Positions 41,937 through 51,490 are shown, counted from the stretch's first letter. The stretch is 57,401 nt of DNA from JAUUZT01 sp964654015 (GCA_964654015.1 CAZZHQ010000005.1:1-57401), one strand, 5' to 3'. Notes: generated from the sequence alone by a model not told the origin. Numbers and translations are program-made.

Positions 41937-42752
41937 TTACCAAGGTTCTAATGATTCCCTTTCCTCATAAAGATAGCTGTGCTGACGATTCATAAGCAAA
42001 TCCCAATCAACTTCATGCCCATCGAAATTTGGCCCATCCACACAGGCGAATTTCGTCTCTCCTTTTATAGAAACACGGCAGGCCCCGCACATACCTGTCC
42101 CATCAACCATTATAGGGTTAAGACTCACTATAGTCTTGACCCCGAAGGGTTTTGTCACTTCGGAACAGAGCATCATCATAAAAGTGCAACCATGAGCAAA
42201 TACCCGGTCCAATTTATTACCTCCTTCCAGCATCTCCTTTATCTGATCGGGGGCCCAACCTTTGGAGCCATCAGAGCCATCACCTGTAGTTACTATCACC
42301 TGGTCGCTAACTTGTTCCAGTTGATTTTGCCAATAAAGAAGGCTTTTGTGCCTTGCCTCAATTATAGAAATGACCTCGTTCCCTTTTTCTTTCAACGCTC
42401 GAATCTCCGGTAATATGGCGCCAATTCCATAACATCCTCCGGCACAAACCACCCTGCCAAATTTTTTAATTTCCGTAGGCAACCCTAAAGGACCAACAAA
42501 GTTGACTAACGAATCACCAGCTTGAAGCTGAGCTAGCTTATGGGTAGTCTTGCCTACTCCGAGGAAAATGATTGTGACTGTGCCTTCATCTCTATCCCAA
42601 TCTGCAATGGTTAGCGGAATGCGTTCCCCTTTTTCGTCACTCCTAATAATGGCAAATTGTCCCGGCTGAACTTTTCTCGCTACTTCGGGCGCTTCTATTT
42701 TAAAAATGTAAAAATTAGGAACTAAGTTTTCTTTGGATACTATTCGATACAT
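41937..42752 (-). CDS. NfnA-like ferredoxin-NADP reductase subunit
   Basis: The 271-residue protein has a flavin domain (VARKVQPGQFAIIRSDEKGE, RIPLTIADWD), an NAD-binding region CAGGCYGIGAILPEI and a 2Fe-2S cluster (TGMCGACRVSIKGETKFACV, with a Cys earlier in HGCTFMMMLC). Sequence and order match the alpha subunit of NADH-dependent ferredoxin:NADP oxidoreductase. It overlaps the molybdopterin gene by 13 bases and precedes the NfnB-like gene by 28, so the redox modules are co-translated or co-transcribed. Confidence 0.88.
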   Translation of the reverse strand: MYRIVSKENLVPNFYIFKIEAPEVARKVQPGQFAIIRSDEKGERIPLTIADWDRDEGTVTIIFLGVGKTTHKLAQLQAGDSLVNFVGPLGLPTEIKKFGRVVCAGGCYGIGAILPEIRALKEKGNEVISIIEARHKSLLYWQNQLEQVSDQVIVTTGDGSDGSKGWAPDQIKEMLEGGNKLDRVFAHGCTFMMMLCSEVTKPFGVKTIVSLNPIMVDGTGMCGACRVSIKGETKFACVDGPNFDGHEVDWDLLMNRQHSYLYEERESLEPW

Positions 42753-45496
42753 TTATTCTCCAGCGTAGTTTTCTCTATCTTCACGGCGCATACTTTAAAT
42801 TCAGGGCTCCTGGAAGTAGGATCAACCATGGGGTTAACCAGGCTTTCAGCCAGATGGAGATTCATGCTTACAACCCCCGGTGCTATATCTTCAGAGACCT
42901 TAGCCTTAACGGTTAATTCTCCCCTGCGCGAACTTACTTTCACTACATCACCATCATTAATTAGTAGCTTAGTAACATCACTTGGATTCATCTCCACCGT
43001 CTCCTCAGGGCTAAGTACTTCAAGACCTCTAACTTTAGAGGTGAGAATCTTAGTATATAAATGATATAAGCTGTACTCAGTAGTAAGGATTAAGGGGTAA
43101 TTTTCATCTGGCAACTCAGCCGGGGGTTCATATTTGAGAGCTGTAAATCTTCCTTTACCATTGGCGAATTTATCGGGATAAAGAATCGGCGTTCCCCGGT
43201 GGTTATTATCGGGACAAGGCCACTGTAAACCACCACCCTCTAACCTCTCATAAGTGATACCACTATAATTGGGTACAACAGCAGTGATTTCTTCCATTAT
43301 TTGGGATGGGTGCTCAAAGTGAAAACCTTTAGCCCCCATTTTCTCTGCAATTTGGCATATAATCTGCCAATCGGGCTTGGAATCACCTATATTTTTGATG
43401 GCCTTTCTTACTCGCTGTACTTTCCTCTCAGCACTGGTGAAGGTGCCATCCTTTTCGGTAAAACTTGATGTTGGCAATACTATATGTGCTAACTGCGATA
43501 TCTCAGAGGGGAAGCAATCTTGAACAATCAGAATTTCCAGTTCTTCCAGCCAATGTCGCAATTTATCAGGGAAGGGCTGGTCAAAAATGGGGTTGCCAAT
43601 TAGATAAAGTGCCTTTATTTGGTGTTCGGCCCCAGCATTAATGATTTCATTAAAGGTCAAACCTGGTTTTGAGGTGAGGGTACAATCCCAGGCTCTCTCA
43701 AACTTGGCCTTGCTTGTATCTACATTTACAGGTTGATAGCCAGGTAAAAAATCTGCTATAGCTCCCATGTCACTGGCACCATGTGCATTATTTTCTCCCT
43801 CCAATGGATATATCCCGGAGGAGGATTTGCCCAAATTCCCGGTAAGCATGGCTAGGTTGCACAGGGCAAGAACATTATTTGTGCCATGGGTATGTTGAGT
43901 GATGCCTGTTCCATAGAGAATTAAACCTGGTTTTTGGTTAGCGTAAGTCCGCGCCGTCTCAACTACTTGTTGCCATGCTATGCCGGTAATTCTTTCTACA
44001 AAATCTGGAGTAAAATTTCTAAGCGAATCTTTAAAATCATCGAAATTCTCACAGCGCTCCTCAATGAATGGTAAATCAGCCAGGTTCTCGTCAACTATAA
44101 CTCGCATCATGCCCATGAATAAGGCAACATCGCTACCTGGTAGAAGTTGCAGCGAGCTATAGGCAAAACGACATAGGTCTATCATTTGCGGATTTATTAC
44201 GATGAGCTTTGCTCCTTTATCCACAGCCCTCTTTATCTCTGCCCTAATAATGGGATTATCACAGGAAGCATTGCTGCCAATGAGCAATATACAAACAGCA
44301 TCGCCTATCTCGCTAATCGAGTTTGTCATTCCAGGACTGCCAAAGCTCTGGCTTAAGCCAAATAATGAAGGGGAATGAGATAGACGAGATGACTGGTGGT
44401 CGATGTTATTACTGTTCATCACCACACGGGCAAACTTTTGTGCCATGTAATAGTCCTCGTTAGTGCATGCAGATGAGCATATAAGTGCAAATTGCTCATC
44501 TTTATAATTAATCAATTTACCAGCTATTAGGGTTTCAGTTTCTTCCCAGGTTGCTGTTTCTAGCTTTCCATCTCTCTTTATCAAAGGAGATTTTAGTCGG
44601 CTAGGGTGGTAAACAGGTCCACGGATGGCAAAACGACCTTTAACACAGGCTAAACCGTGATTTACTCCATCTTCAGAGGGCACAGAAGAAGCCATATTTC
44701 CATCCTTAACTTCAAGGTTCAACTGGCAACCAATTCCACAATAAGGGCAAGTAGTAAGTATCGATTGGTCACATACTCCTTCCCATCTTGCCGCTCGTTC
44801 AACGAGCGAACCGGAAGGACAGACATCAACACAGGCACCACAAAATTGGCATCCCGAATCTTGCAAACTACTCCCAAACGCAGTGCCCACAAGGGCCTTT
44901 GGCCCCCTATAAGTAAAAGCAAGAGCACTGATTCCTATTGACTCGTGACAGACTCGCACACATCGCCCACAGAGAATACAAAGGTTATAATCACTGTCAA
45001 TAAATGGTGAATTTGTCAGTATGGGAAGCTCTCTTGGATGGTAAGTCAAGCTCATATTATTGAGACCAACATACTCCACCACTTTTTGCAGTTCACATTT
45101 TCCTTTGCTGGGACAGGTATGACAGCCAACAACCACACTGGTTTTCTGGATGCCAGGTGAAAATGACTCACACTGCTCACGGCGCTCACAAATGGCACAA
45201 AAGTAAGGATGCTCGCTTAGAATCAGTTCTAAAATACCGCGCCGCAGCTCTTGAATTCTTGAGGTGTTAGTATTAACTACCATATTATCGGTAGCCGGTG
45301 TGGTACAAGAGGAAGGGAAACCGCGCATTTTTTCGATTTGCACAATACAGAGTCGACAGGCACCAAAGGAGGGCAGGCTTGATTGATGACAAAGAGTGGG
45401 AATGTAAATTCCAGCCTCTTTCGCCGCTTCTAAAACTGTAGCTCCACTTTTAGCTTCGACTTCTTCTCCATCAATAGTTAATGTTATCTTTCCCAT
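42740..45496 (-). CDS. Formate-dehydrogenase-like molybdopterin subunit with active-site Ser
   Basis: The 918-residue protein has a NuoG-like N-terminus: a 2Fe-2S domain (CHQSSLPSFGACRLC), a His/Cys cluster (HPYFCAICERREQC) and two 4Fe-4S sites (CILCGRCVRVC, CQFCGACVDVCPSG). A molybdopterin oxidoreductase with its own cluster (CPYCGIGC) follows. The architecture is that of NAD-linked FdhA. At the catalytic site, where FdhA has Cys or Sec before His (RVUHGPS in E. coli FdhF), this protein reads RLSHSPS, and the codon is TCT, not TGA. Typical formate chemistry is therefore doubtful. It follows the NuoF-like gene by 14 bases and overlaps the NfnA-like gene, so it may be the hub of an electron-bifurcating complex. 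Confidence 0.88.
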   Translation of the reverse strand: MGKITLTIDGEEVEAKSGATVLEAAKEAGIYIPTLCHQSSLPSFGACRLCIVQIEKMRGFPSSCTTPATDNMVVNTNTSRIQELRRGILELILSEHPYFCAICERREQCESFSPGIQKTSVVVGCHTCPSKGKCELQKVVEYVGLNNMSLTYHPRELPILTNSPFIDSDYNLCILCGRCVRVCHESIGISALAFTYRGPKALVGTAFGSSLQDSGCQFCGACVDVCPSGSLVERAARWEGVCDQSILTTCPYCGIGCQLNLEVKDGNMASSVPSEDGVNHGLACVKGRFAIRGPVYHPSRLKSPLIKRDGKLETATWEETETLIAGKLINYKDEQFALICSSACTNEDYYMAQKFARVVMNSNNIDHQSSRLSHSPSLFGLSQSFGSPGMTNSISEIGDAVCILLIGSNASCDNPIIRAEIKRAVDKGAKLIVINPQMIDLCRFAYSSLQLLPGSDVALFMGMMRVIVDENLADLPFIEERCENFDDFKDSLRNFTPDFVERITGIAWQQVVETARTYANQKPGLILYGTGITQHTHGTNNVLALCNLAMLTGNLGKSSSGIYPLEGENNAHGASDMGAIADFLPGYQPVNVDTSKAKFERAWDCTLTSKPGLTFNEIINAGAEHQIKALYLIGNPIFDQPFPDKLRHWLEELEILIVQDCFPSEISQLAHIVLPTSSFTEKDGTFTSAERKVQRVRKAIKNIGDSKPDWQIICQIAEKMGAKGFHFEHPSQIMEEITAVVPNYSGITYERLEGGGLQWPCPDNNHRGTPILYPDKFANGKGRFTALKYEPPAELPDENYPLILTTEYSLYHLYTKILTSKVRGLEVLSPEETVEMNPSDVTKLLINDGDVVKVSSRRGELTVKAKVSEDIAPGVVSMNLHLAESLVNPMVDPTSRSPEFKVCAVKIEKTTLENKCIE

Positions 45497-45510
45497 TTTC
45501 TTATTAAAAA

Positions 45511-47430
45511 CTAAATATCATCCTTTTTTTCTACAGGAATCGGCTCTTCATGGACAGCAGGATGCTCTCCGGAGACCTTTACCACAGCGCTAAAGCGAGG
45601 TGGACAAAAATCAAGGCAAGCTCCACATTTAATGCATTTTTCCTGGTCAATAACATGAACCATCCTTTTATCTCCCTTAATTGCTTCAACAGGACAGTTT
45701 CTGAGACAAATCATGCATCCCTCGCACTTATCTGGTTGGATATAATAGGAAATAAGTTCTGTACAGACTACCGCTGGGCAGCGCTTTTCTTTAATATGGG
45801 TTTCATATTCATTACGGAAGTAGCGAATGGAAGTTAACACTGGATTAGGTGCTGTACCACCCAAGGCACATAATGAGCTGTCTCTGACCGTTTCGGCAAG
45901 GCGTTGCAGTTTGTCGATGTCTTCCTCTTCCCCTTCGCCCCGGCATATGCGCTCTAAAATATCGAGCATCTGCCTCGTGCCCACACGACAGGGTACACAT
46001 TTGCCACAGGATTCTGCTTGAGTAAAAGTAAGGAAGAATCTTGCCATGTCGACTATGCAATTATCTTCGTCAGCTACTACCATACCTCCTGAACCCATGA
46101 TAGAGCCAAGTTTAGTTAAGGATTCATAATCAACAGGGGTTTCTAAAAGTTCTGCTGGAATGAATCCGCCTGAGGGACCCCCGGTTTGTACTGCTTTGAA
46201 GCGTTTATCTCCAGCGATGCCGCCTCCGATATCATAAATCACCTGGTGCAGAGAGATCCCGAACGGAACTTCAATAAGCCCTGTATGTTTTACTTTCCCA
46301 GCCAGGGAAAAAGTTTTAGTGCCCTTGCTATTTTCCGTGCCATAGCCGGCGAACCATGCTGCTCCTCGTTGTAAAATCATAGATACGTCGGCCCAAGTCT
46401 CAACATTGTTAATATTAGTGGGCCTGCCCCAAATACCAGAGTTGGCAGGGAAAGGAGGGCGAGAACGGGATATACCACGTTTTCCTTCAATCGATGCTAT
46501 CAGCGCTGTCTCCTCGCCACAGACGAAAGCACCTGCTCCTTCTTTAATTTCTATGTCAAAACTGAAATCCGCACCCAATATGTTATCCCCTAAAATCCCA
46601 TATTCCCTCATTTGACCAATGGCAGTATATAAATGTTCCAATGCCAGGGGATATTCTGCGCGGCAATAGATGTAACCTTTAGTAGCTCCGATAGCATAGG
46701 CACCTATAAGTATGCCTTCTAAAACTGCGTGTGGATCCCCCTCCAGGACCGAGCGGTTCATAAAAGCACCGGGGTCTCCCTCATCAGCATTGCAGATTAA
46801 ATACTTTTCCTGCCCAGGTGCTTTGCGGCAGAATCCCCATTTCACCCCTGTGGGAAAGCCGGCACCACCACGCCCCCTTAACCCGGATTTCCTCACCTCT
46901 TCAATCACATCCTCTGGCATCATCTTGAGTGCCTTTACTAATCCTCCATAGCCGCCATTGGCAATATAATGATAGATATTTGTTGGGTCAATAAAGCCGC
47001 AGTTTCTCAAAACGTTGCGAACTTGAGGCTTAAATATGGCCAAATCGAAAAGTTTTGGGATGCCGTTTACACTTTTATCACCTACTGATCCCAGAGCAAG
47101 ATCTGGGCGAGGATCCCCTTTAAGTAAGTAATCTTCAATAATTTGTGGCACAAGCTCAGGGGTTACGGAAGCATAGAAAATATGAGTCTGCCATGGCTTT
47201 GCAATACTAATTATCGGCTCCATATAGCATAAGCCGATGCATCCCACCTGGGTGACTACGGCATTGATATTGTGCCTTGCTAACTCTTTGTTAATAGTAT
47301 CGAGCACATCAAGTGCTCCTGCCGAACGACCACAAGTAGCAGCACCAACGAGAATACGAGTCTTTCCACTAAGATTGTCCCATTCTGCTATGGCTCTGCT
47401 CTGAATCTCCTCAAAAGTCGCTTTTATCAC
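45511..47430 (-). CDS. NuoF-like NADH-binding subunit with extra ferredoxin domain
   Basis: The start is most likely GTG 47430, two bases after the nuoE stop, giving about 639 residues. The longer frame to 47565 lies inside nuoE and has no support. The protein has a thioredoxin-like 2Fe-2S N-terminal domain, the NADH/FMN site (GLRGRGGAGFPTGVKWGF, ADEGDPGAFMNRSVLEGDP), the 4Fe-4S motif ESCGKCVPCRVGTRQ and two C-terminal 4Fe-4S clusters (CEGCMICLRNCPVEA, CIKCGACLDFCP). This matches HndC/HydB-like subunits that exchange electrons between NADH and ferredoxin in bifurcating hydrogenases and formate dehydrogenases. Confidence 0.92.
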   Translation of the reverse strand: MIKATFEEIQSRAIAEWDNLSGKTRILVGAATCGRSAGALDVLDTINKELARHNINAVVTQVGCIGLCYMEPIISIAKPWQTHIFYASVTPELVPQIIEDYLLKGDPRPDLALGSVGDKSVNGIPKLFDLAIFKPQVRNVLRNCGFIDPTNIYHYIANGGYGGLVKALKMMPEDVIEEVRKSGLRGRGGAGFPTGVKWGFCRKAPGQEKYLICNADEGDPGAFMNRSVLEGDPHAVLEGILIGAYAIGATKGYIYCRAEYPLALEHLYTAIGQMREYGILGDNILGADFSFDIEIKEGAGAFVCGEETALIASIEGKRGISRSRPPFPANSGIWGRPTNINNVETWADVSMILQRGAAWFAGYGTENSKGTKTFSLAGKVKHTGLIEVPFGISLHQVIYDIGGGIAGDKRFKAVQTGGPSGGFIPAELLETPVDYESLTKLGSIMGSGGMVVADEDNCIVDMARFFLTFTQAESCGKCVPCRVGTRQMLDILERICRGEGEEEDIDKLQRLAETVRDSSLCALGGTAPNPVLTSIRYFRNEYETHIKEKRCPAVVCTELISYYIQPDKCEGCMICLRNCPVEAIKGDKRMVHVIDQEKCIKCGACLDFCPPRFSAVVKVSGEHPAVHEEPIPVEKKDDI

Positions 47431-47432
47431 TA

Positions 47433-47882
47433 TTATTGATATAGCCTCAAAATTTCTTTTACCTTTTTTGTTGTCATTCTGCTGTACACGGTTTCGTCGA
47501 CAACCATAACCGGACTCAAGGCACAACAACCGAAACAAGCAACCCCTTCCAGGTTGAATTTGCAATCTTCAGTGGTCTCCCCTGTCTTGATGCCAAGCTC
47601 TCGCTTTACTGCTTCCAGGATATGAGGCCCACCTTGCACATGACAGGCTGTCCCCAGGCAAACCTTAATGGTATGTTTTCCCCGTGGAGCGAAATGAAAC
47701 TGAGAGTAGAAAGAAGCGACTCCGAAAACTTCGTTCTTCGATATCCTGGCACGTTTGGCGATTTCTGAAATCGCCTCTTCACTAACGTAGCCTAATTCTC
47801 TTTGAATTTTCTGCAAGATGAGGATTAATGTCCCTTTTTCCCAATTATGTGTACTTAATATCTCGGTTAGTTTATCATTCAT
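47433..47882 (-). CDS. NuoE-like 2Fe-2S subunit
   Basis: The 149-residue protein has the NuoE pattern: ILQKIQRELGYVSEEAI helical start, VASFYSQFHFAPRGKHTIKV, then a thioredoxin-like fold with Cys ligands CLGTAC and CFGCCALSP, four in the right spacing for a 2Fe-2S cluster. It is the first gene of the five-gene redox operon and probably hands electrons to the NuoF-like subunit that follows with almost no gap. Confidence 0.93.
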   Translation of the reverse strand: MNDKLTEILSTHNWEKGTLILILQKIQRELGYVSEEAISEIAKRARISKNEVFGVASFYSQFHFAPRGKHTIKVCLGTACHVQGGPHILEAVKRELGIKTGETTEDCKFNLEGVACFGCCALSPVMVVDETVYSRMTTKKVKEILRLYQ

Positions 47883-47992
47883 TAGGCTCGCTGTAAGCTA
47901 ATTATTCCTTTTGTGGCGATTGTATGAACCGTTTTCCATGCTGTATTACTATTCGTTGCGCGTTAGTTTATCATAAGTTGAATGCGTGGACA

Positions 47993-48040
47993 ATGATATA
48001 TGTTGGCTACTGTTGAAACTCCATGATATATGTTGGCTAC
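47993..48040 (+). repeat. 18-bp direct repeat upstream of the redox operon and fpg
   Basis: ATGATATATGTTGGCTAC occurs at 47993-48010 and again at 48023-48040, identical and 30 bp apart in phase, in the region shared by the divergent nuoE-like and fpg promoters. The 30-bp period is close to three helical turns, which would place two bound proteins on one face (inference). Confidence 0.7.
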
Positions 48041-48180
48041 GTTAAAGCTGGTTAGAAATACCATCAGGTGCCTTTATCATTATTGCTTATTCAGCCTTAA
48101 CAAGTTTCTATACCTGTGAATTGCAATATATGTGGTGGGAATTGAGTTACCATACATAGTATTGCTACACTGGTTTTCAA

Positions 48181-48987
48181 ATGCCTGAACTACCTGAAGT
48201 CGAGACTATCAGAACTGAGCTTTTACCATGGGTGCTTGAGCGTCAGTTCGTTGAAATCAACGTTTTAGATAGTAAACTAATACAAGCTCTGCCTGCAGGA
48301 GGATTGCAGGGATTAGTCGGACAAAATGTGCAGGGCTTAGACCGTCGCGGCAAGTACCTTATTTTTCGTCTGTCAAATAAGCAATCTCTTATCATACATC
48401 TCAGAATGACAGGGAGACTGTTGGTAACTCCAGGAGAAGCAGACAAGTATGTCAGGGCTAGTTTCCTCTTTGCCGGTGGCATGAAGCTTGTTTTTAGCGA
48501 TATGCGTCGATTGGGGGTGATTTATTTGGTAGAGGATGTTGGGGCGGTAGTAGGCAGGTTAGGTGTAGAACCGTTGTCCGATAGCTTCACTATTGAGCTA
48601 CTTCTAAAGCTAATGAGAAAGCATCACATTCCGGTAAAAGTAGCTTTACTTGATCAAAGTATCATTGCTGGTATAGGGAATATGTATGCCGATGAGGCCC
48701 TCTTCGCTGCTCAGGTTCATCCTTTAGTTTTAACAGATGAGTTATCGGTACAGCAGGTCCAGAACCTCTACTATTCAATTGGCAGCGTACTTTCATCAGC
48801 AATAAAGAGCAAAGGTGCTAGCATTGATACCTACGTCCGTCCTGCTGGAGAGCTTGGCATAGCCCAAATTCAATTTAAAGTTGCTCACCGCAAAGGAGAA
48901 CTATGCTCCGTTTGTGGTACTTCTATTAAGCGTATCATGCTACGTGGCAGGGGAAGTTACTTCTGCCCCTGTTGTCAACCTGAATGA
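48181..48987 (+). CDS. mutM: Formamidopyrimidine-DNA glycosylase
   Basis: The 268-residue protein begins with MPELPEVETIR, whose Pro2 is the catalytic nucleophile and whose Glu3 is conserved. It has LDRRGKYLIFRL (Lys of the beta-F loop), IAGIGNMYADEALF, and a C-terminal zinc finger (CSVCGTSIKRIMLRGRGSYF then CPCC). It removes oxidised purines such as 8-oxoguanine and nicks the abasic site. The gene stands alone, and its 3' end overlaps the end of the convergent lipoprotein gene by 13 bases. Confidence 0.95.
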   Translation: MPELPEVETIRTELLPWVLERQFVEINVLDSKLIQALPAGGLQGLVGQNVQGLDRRGKYLIFRLSNKQSLIIHLRMTGRLLVTPGEADKYVRASFLFAGGMKLVFSDMRRLGVIYLVEDVGAVVGRLGVEPLSDSFTIELLLKLMRKHHIPVKVALLDQSIIAGIGNMYADEALFAAQVHPLVLTDELSVQQVQNLYYSIGSVLSSAIKSKGASIDTYVRPAGELGIAQIQFKVAHRKGELCSVCGTSIKRIMLRGRGSYFCPCCQPE

Positions 48988-49610
48988 AGCTCGAATAATT
49001 CCGGTATTTGTTCCAGCTTAGATAGGTAGGCATCGTCAAATTCGTCTTTGACTAACTGTAGCTTAAGCGTGTACAGGAACTTATCGGTTTGCTTGAGGTA
49101 TGTTGTCACATGGAAGTCTAAGCCCCATAGCACTCCGTCGAATGCATAGTACCAATCCCAGTTACCATCCAGCCTTGTATTATCCGTTAAAACGATTTCT
49201 CCCCAGAGGAATTCCATGTTGTCGATCCACTGTTGAGCTACTAATTCGATATTAGCTTCAATTTCCATTTTCTCGACGTCATAAACTGCTACATTTAGCG
49301 CAGCGTGAAGTGGTTCAGGGGCATGGAAATCTAATATCCCTCTGTCCTCGTAATCCATATTACTTTCCCTGTACCATTCCAGTGGGAAGTACACAGTATA
49401 TTCCCAGTTATTATTTATAAAAGGAACCAGACGGGGCATAGCAGTAGAGGGGTCTTGCCAAATACTGGGGACCGGTTGAGGAGAGGTTGGAACCGGCTGA
49501 GGAGAGACTGTGGAGGGAGTCTTGCAGCCTGCCGCAGGATAGGCTAGCAGAGAAATAATGATGATAAGCAGCAGCAGGAATTGCCATCTCGAAGAGCTTG
49601 TTAATTTCAT
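48975..49610 (-). CDS. Lipoprotein of unknown function
   Basis: The 211-residue protein has a basic start and hydrophobic core (FLLLLIIIISLLAYPAAGC) whose Cys29 fits a lipobox, then a Pro-rich linker (VSPQPVPTSPQPVPS) and a soluble domain (about 50-205) with FPLEWYRESNMDYEDR and WDWYYAFDGVLWGLDFHV. The domain looks like the PsbP/DUF1795-type fold of exported proteins, but I would not name it with certainty. It should be anchored on the outer face of the membrane. Confidence 0.75.
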   Translation of the reverse strand: MKLTSSSRWQFLLLLIIIISLLAYPAAGCKTPSTVSPQPVPTSPQPVPSIWQDPSTAMPRLVPFINNNWEYTVYFPLEWYRESNMDYEDRGILDFHAPEPLHAALNVAVYDVEKMEIEANIELVAQQWIDNMEFLWGEIVLTDNTRLDGNWDWYYAFDGVLWGLDFHVTTYLKQTDKFLYTLKLQLVKDEFDDAYLSKLEQIPELFELHSG

Positions 49611-49669
49611 ATCAGTTTAGACCTATCCTGTTGATAAAATTTATCTTGTTTCGATTTGTTATGGGGTTA

Positions 49670-50023
49670 CTATTCATTCACTAATTCCCGTTGAGTATTA
49701 ACCGTGGGAAAGAAGAATATAAACCTCATTGGTTTCTGACTGTTATTGGCTAGAAGGTGAGCCTCGCCTGCTGGTGCCAGAATAGCATCGCCAACCTCAA
49801 GAGTTTGGGTCTCTTTACCGCATATGAGTGTGGCTGTCCCTTCAGCGATAATCATTGCCTCTTCAATCTTATGAGTATGTAAATCGAGGCTCGATCCAGG
49901 AGACATAACACCTTCACCCAAAGTGACGGAACCTGCTCCTCTTTCCTGGTTAATGAACTGCCTTATTTTTATACCTGGAGCACGCTGTTGAAACTCGACA
50001 TCGGCGCTTCTGATTACTGTCAT
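49670..50023 (-). CDS. Cupin-domain protein
   Basis: The 117-residue protein is a single small cupin barrel: GVMSPGSSLDLHTHKIEEAM carries the first metal motif (HTH...E), and GDAILAPAGEAHLLANNSQK the second with His. A metal-bound active site is likely, but substrate cannot be told; such proteins range from isomerases to dioxygenases and sugar-binding regulators. AGGAGG lies just upstream of the start on the minus strand. It has no evident operon partner. Confidence 0.85.
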   Translation of the reverse strand: MTVIRSADVEFQQRAPGIKIRQFINQERGAGSVTLGEGVMSPGSSLDLHTHKIEEAMIIAEGTATLICGKETQTLEVGDAILAPAGEAHLLANNSQKPMRFIFFFPTVNTQRELVNE

Positions 50024-50316
50024 TCTACTCCTCCTTGGTTAGATTACATTGCATTAGTATACTATTGGAAAAGTAGATATTAGCATAAACACGTAATAAT
50101 ATGCTTCCTGTTAGAAAGAAAGGTTTCGTTCCACTGTTATGGATAGGAAATATTTAAACCAAACTTTAATTATTGTTCCCCTTAGACATAGCTCAGAATT
50201 TGCAAGGGTTGCTATCATAGACAATCCATAAAATATTCAGTGATTCATTCCCGTTAACCAAACGGTTGTTAAATACGTTATATGGATGAAGTCAACTATG
50301 GGAAGGAGGATTCAAT

Positions 50317-50745
50317 ATGAAGTTCAAGTTTGTGGCAATCGGAGTTCTACTCGTCATGGTACTGGGTCTAACTGCTTGTTCCTCTGGTAATATTACAGTT
50401 CAGTTTACGTGCGATGATTTCACCAACCGGCAGCACATTACACATTATATAAATGCATCAGAGGGAGACACTATTGAAATAACACTGTGTGCTAATCCAA
50501 CTACTGGTTTTGAGTGGAGTGAAGTCGGGATATCAGACGCATCTACGATTGAACTGGTTGCCCGTGAATTTCATGCACCTGGTTCAACTGATAACCCTCC
50601 TGCTCCTGGAACTCCTGGTATTGAAGAACTGACATTCAAGGTACTTGAAAAAGGGGAAAGCCAGGTGTATATGGAATACAGCCAGCCATGGGATGGTGGT
50701 GAGAAAGCTGTGTGGACATATGAAATGACGGTTATGGTAAAATAA
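50317..50745 (+). CDS. Chagasin-type (I42) protease inhibitor lipoprotein
   Basis: The 142-residue protein has a lipoprotein signal (GLTACSSG, Cys at about residue 21) followed by a domain with CANPTTGFEWSEVG, the NPTTGF loop that defines inhibitor family I42, and later YMEYSQPWDG with the conserved Trp. I42 proteins block C1 cysteine peptidases. As a surface lipoprotein it may protect the cell from external peptidases. A clear GGAAGGAGG site precedes the start. Confidence 0.88.
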   Translation: MKFKFVAIGVLLVMVLGLTACSSGNITVQFTCDDFTNRQHITHYINASEGDTIEITLCANPTTGFEWSEVGISDASTIELVAREFHAPGSTDNPPAPGTPGIEELTFKVLEKGESQVYMEYSQPWDGGEKAVWTYEMTVMVK

Positions 50746-50891
50746 AGCCTGATTTTAGGAGCAGAGCGTATTCAGGATGTAATTGACATTCAGCTTACTA
50801 TGTTTTAAATTAAGCTTCTATCTAAGGGATAGTCATTTTCGAATTTGGGTGAATTGAAAAAGCAGAAAATACATCAAAGAAGGAGAGTTTC

Positions 50892-51200
50892 ATGATAAAA
50901 GTTAAAATAACAGTGGTAAAAAAAATACATAACAAAGATATGTTTGGTGATAAGTCTCCTATTGAGTTCACCAATAATCCTATCTGTGATAAGGTTGACT
51001 TCGGCCAGGAGTTCATAAGTGAGGGAGGAGCCTGTCCCGAAGGGTTTTGTCCCTGGGCGTTTGCCGATATTCAGAGGGATATCACCCATCTTCGTCTCGG
51101 TGGTAACTACCCATGGATAAAGGAACAGGGAACCGTGCTTGCTTGCTGTACTGATGGTGTCAGGCCTGTAGTCTTCAAACTCGAGAGATTTGAGGATTAA
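50892..51200 (+). CDS. TIGR04076-family small protein
   Basis: The 102-residue protein starts after AGGAGAG with MIKVKITVVKKIHNKDMFGD and carries conserved Cys residues in the pattern EGGACPEGFCPWAFADIQRD and VLACCTDGVRPVVFKLER. This matches a family of short Cys-rich proteins of anaerobes with no known function. It could bind iron or a cluster. A rho-independent terminator follows. Confidence 0.82.
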   Translation: MIKVKITVVKKIHNKDMFGDKSPIEFTNNPICDKVDFGQEFISEGGACPEGFCPWAFADIQRDITHLRLGGNYPWIKEQGTVLACCTDGVRPVVFKLERFED

Positions 51201-51240
51201 TACAGAAGCTCATTGTGATAATCAGTTTAGTAATGGATCA

Positions 51241-51271
51241 GCAGGCGGTATTTCTATCGCCTGCCGTTTTT
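51241..51271 (+). terminator. Rho-independent terminator
   Basis: GCAGGCG (51241-51247) and CGCCTGC (51258-51264) form a 7-bp GC-rich stem followed by CG and TTTTT (51267-51271), placed 40 bases after the TIGR04076 gene. Confidence 0.8.
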
Positions 51272-51490
51272 ATTTGAAGTAAGACTTGCCAGCAAACATA
51301 TTTACTGGTTGCATTCGTTCAGCATGTAATTCTGCATATCTGAGTAGCTTCGTATAAAACTGGAGCTTCCAGGAGATAAGGGCAAGACAAAACTGACAAT
51401 ACCGCGCTGTTTATAGCTGTTCCGTGCCAGGTAAGATATATATTAGGGGGAGTGAGCCTGGTTAGTGGCTATAAACAAGCAGAGATAAAA

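Noticed and set aside
42740..45496. Selenocysteine at the molybdopterin active site
   Set aside because: The codon at the expected position is TCT (Ser), not TGA, and the frame has no internal TGA.
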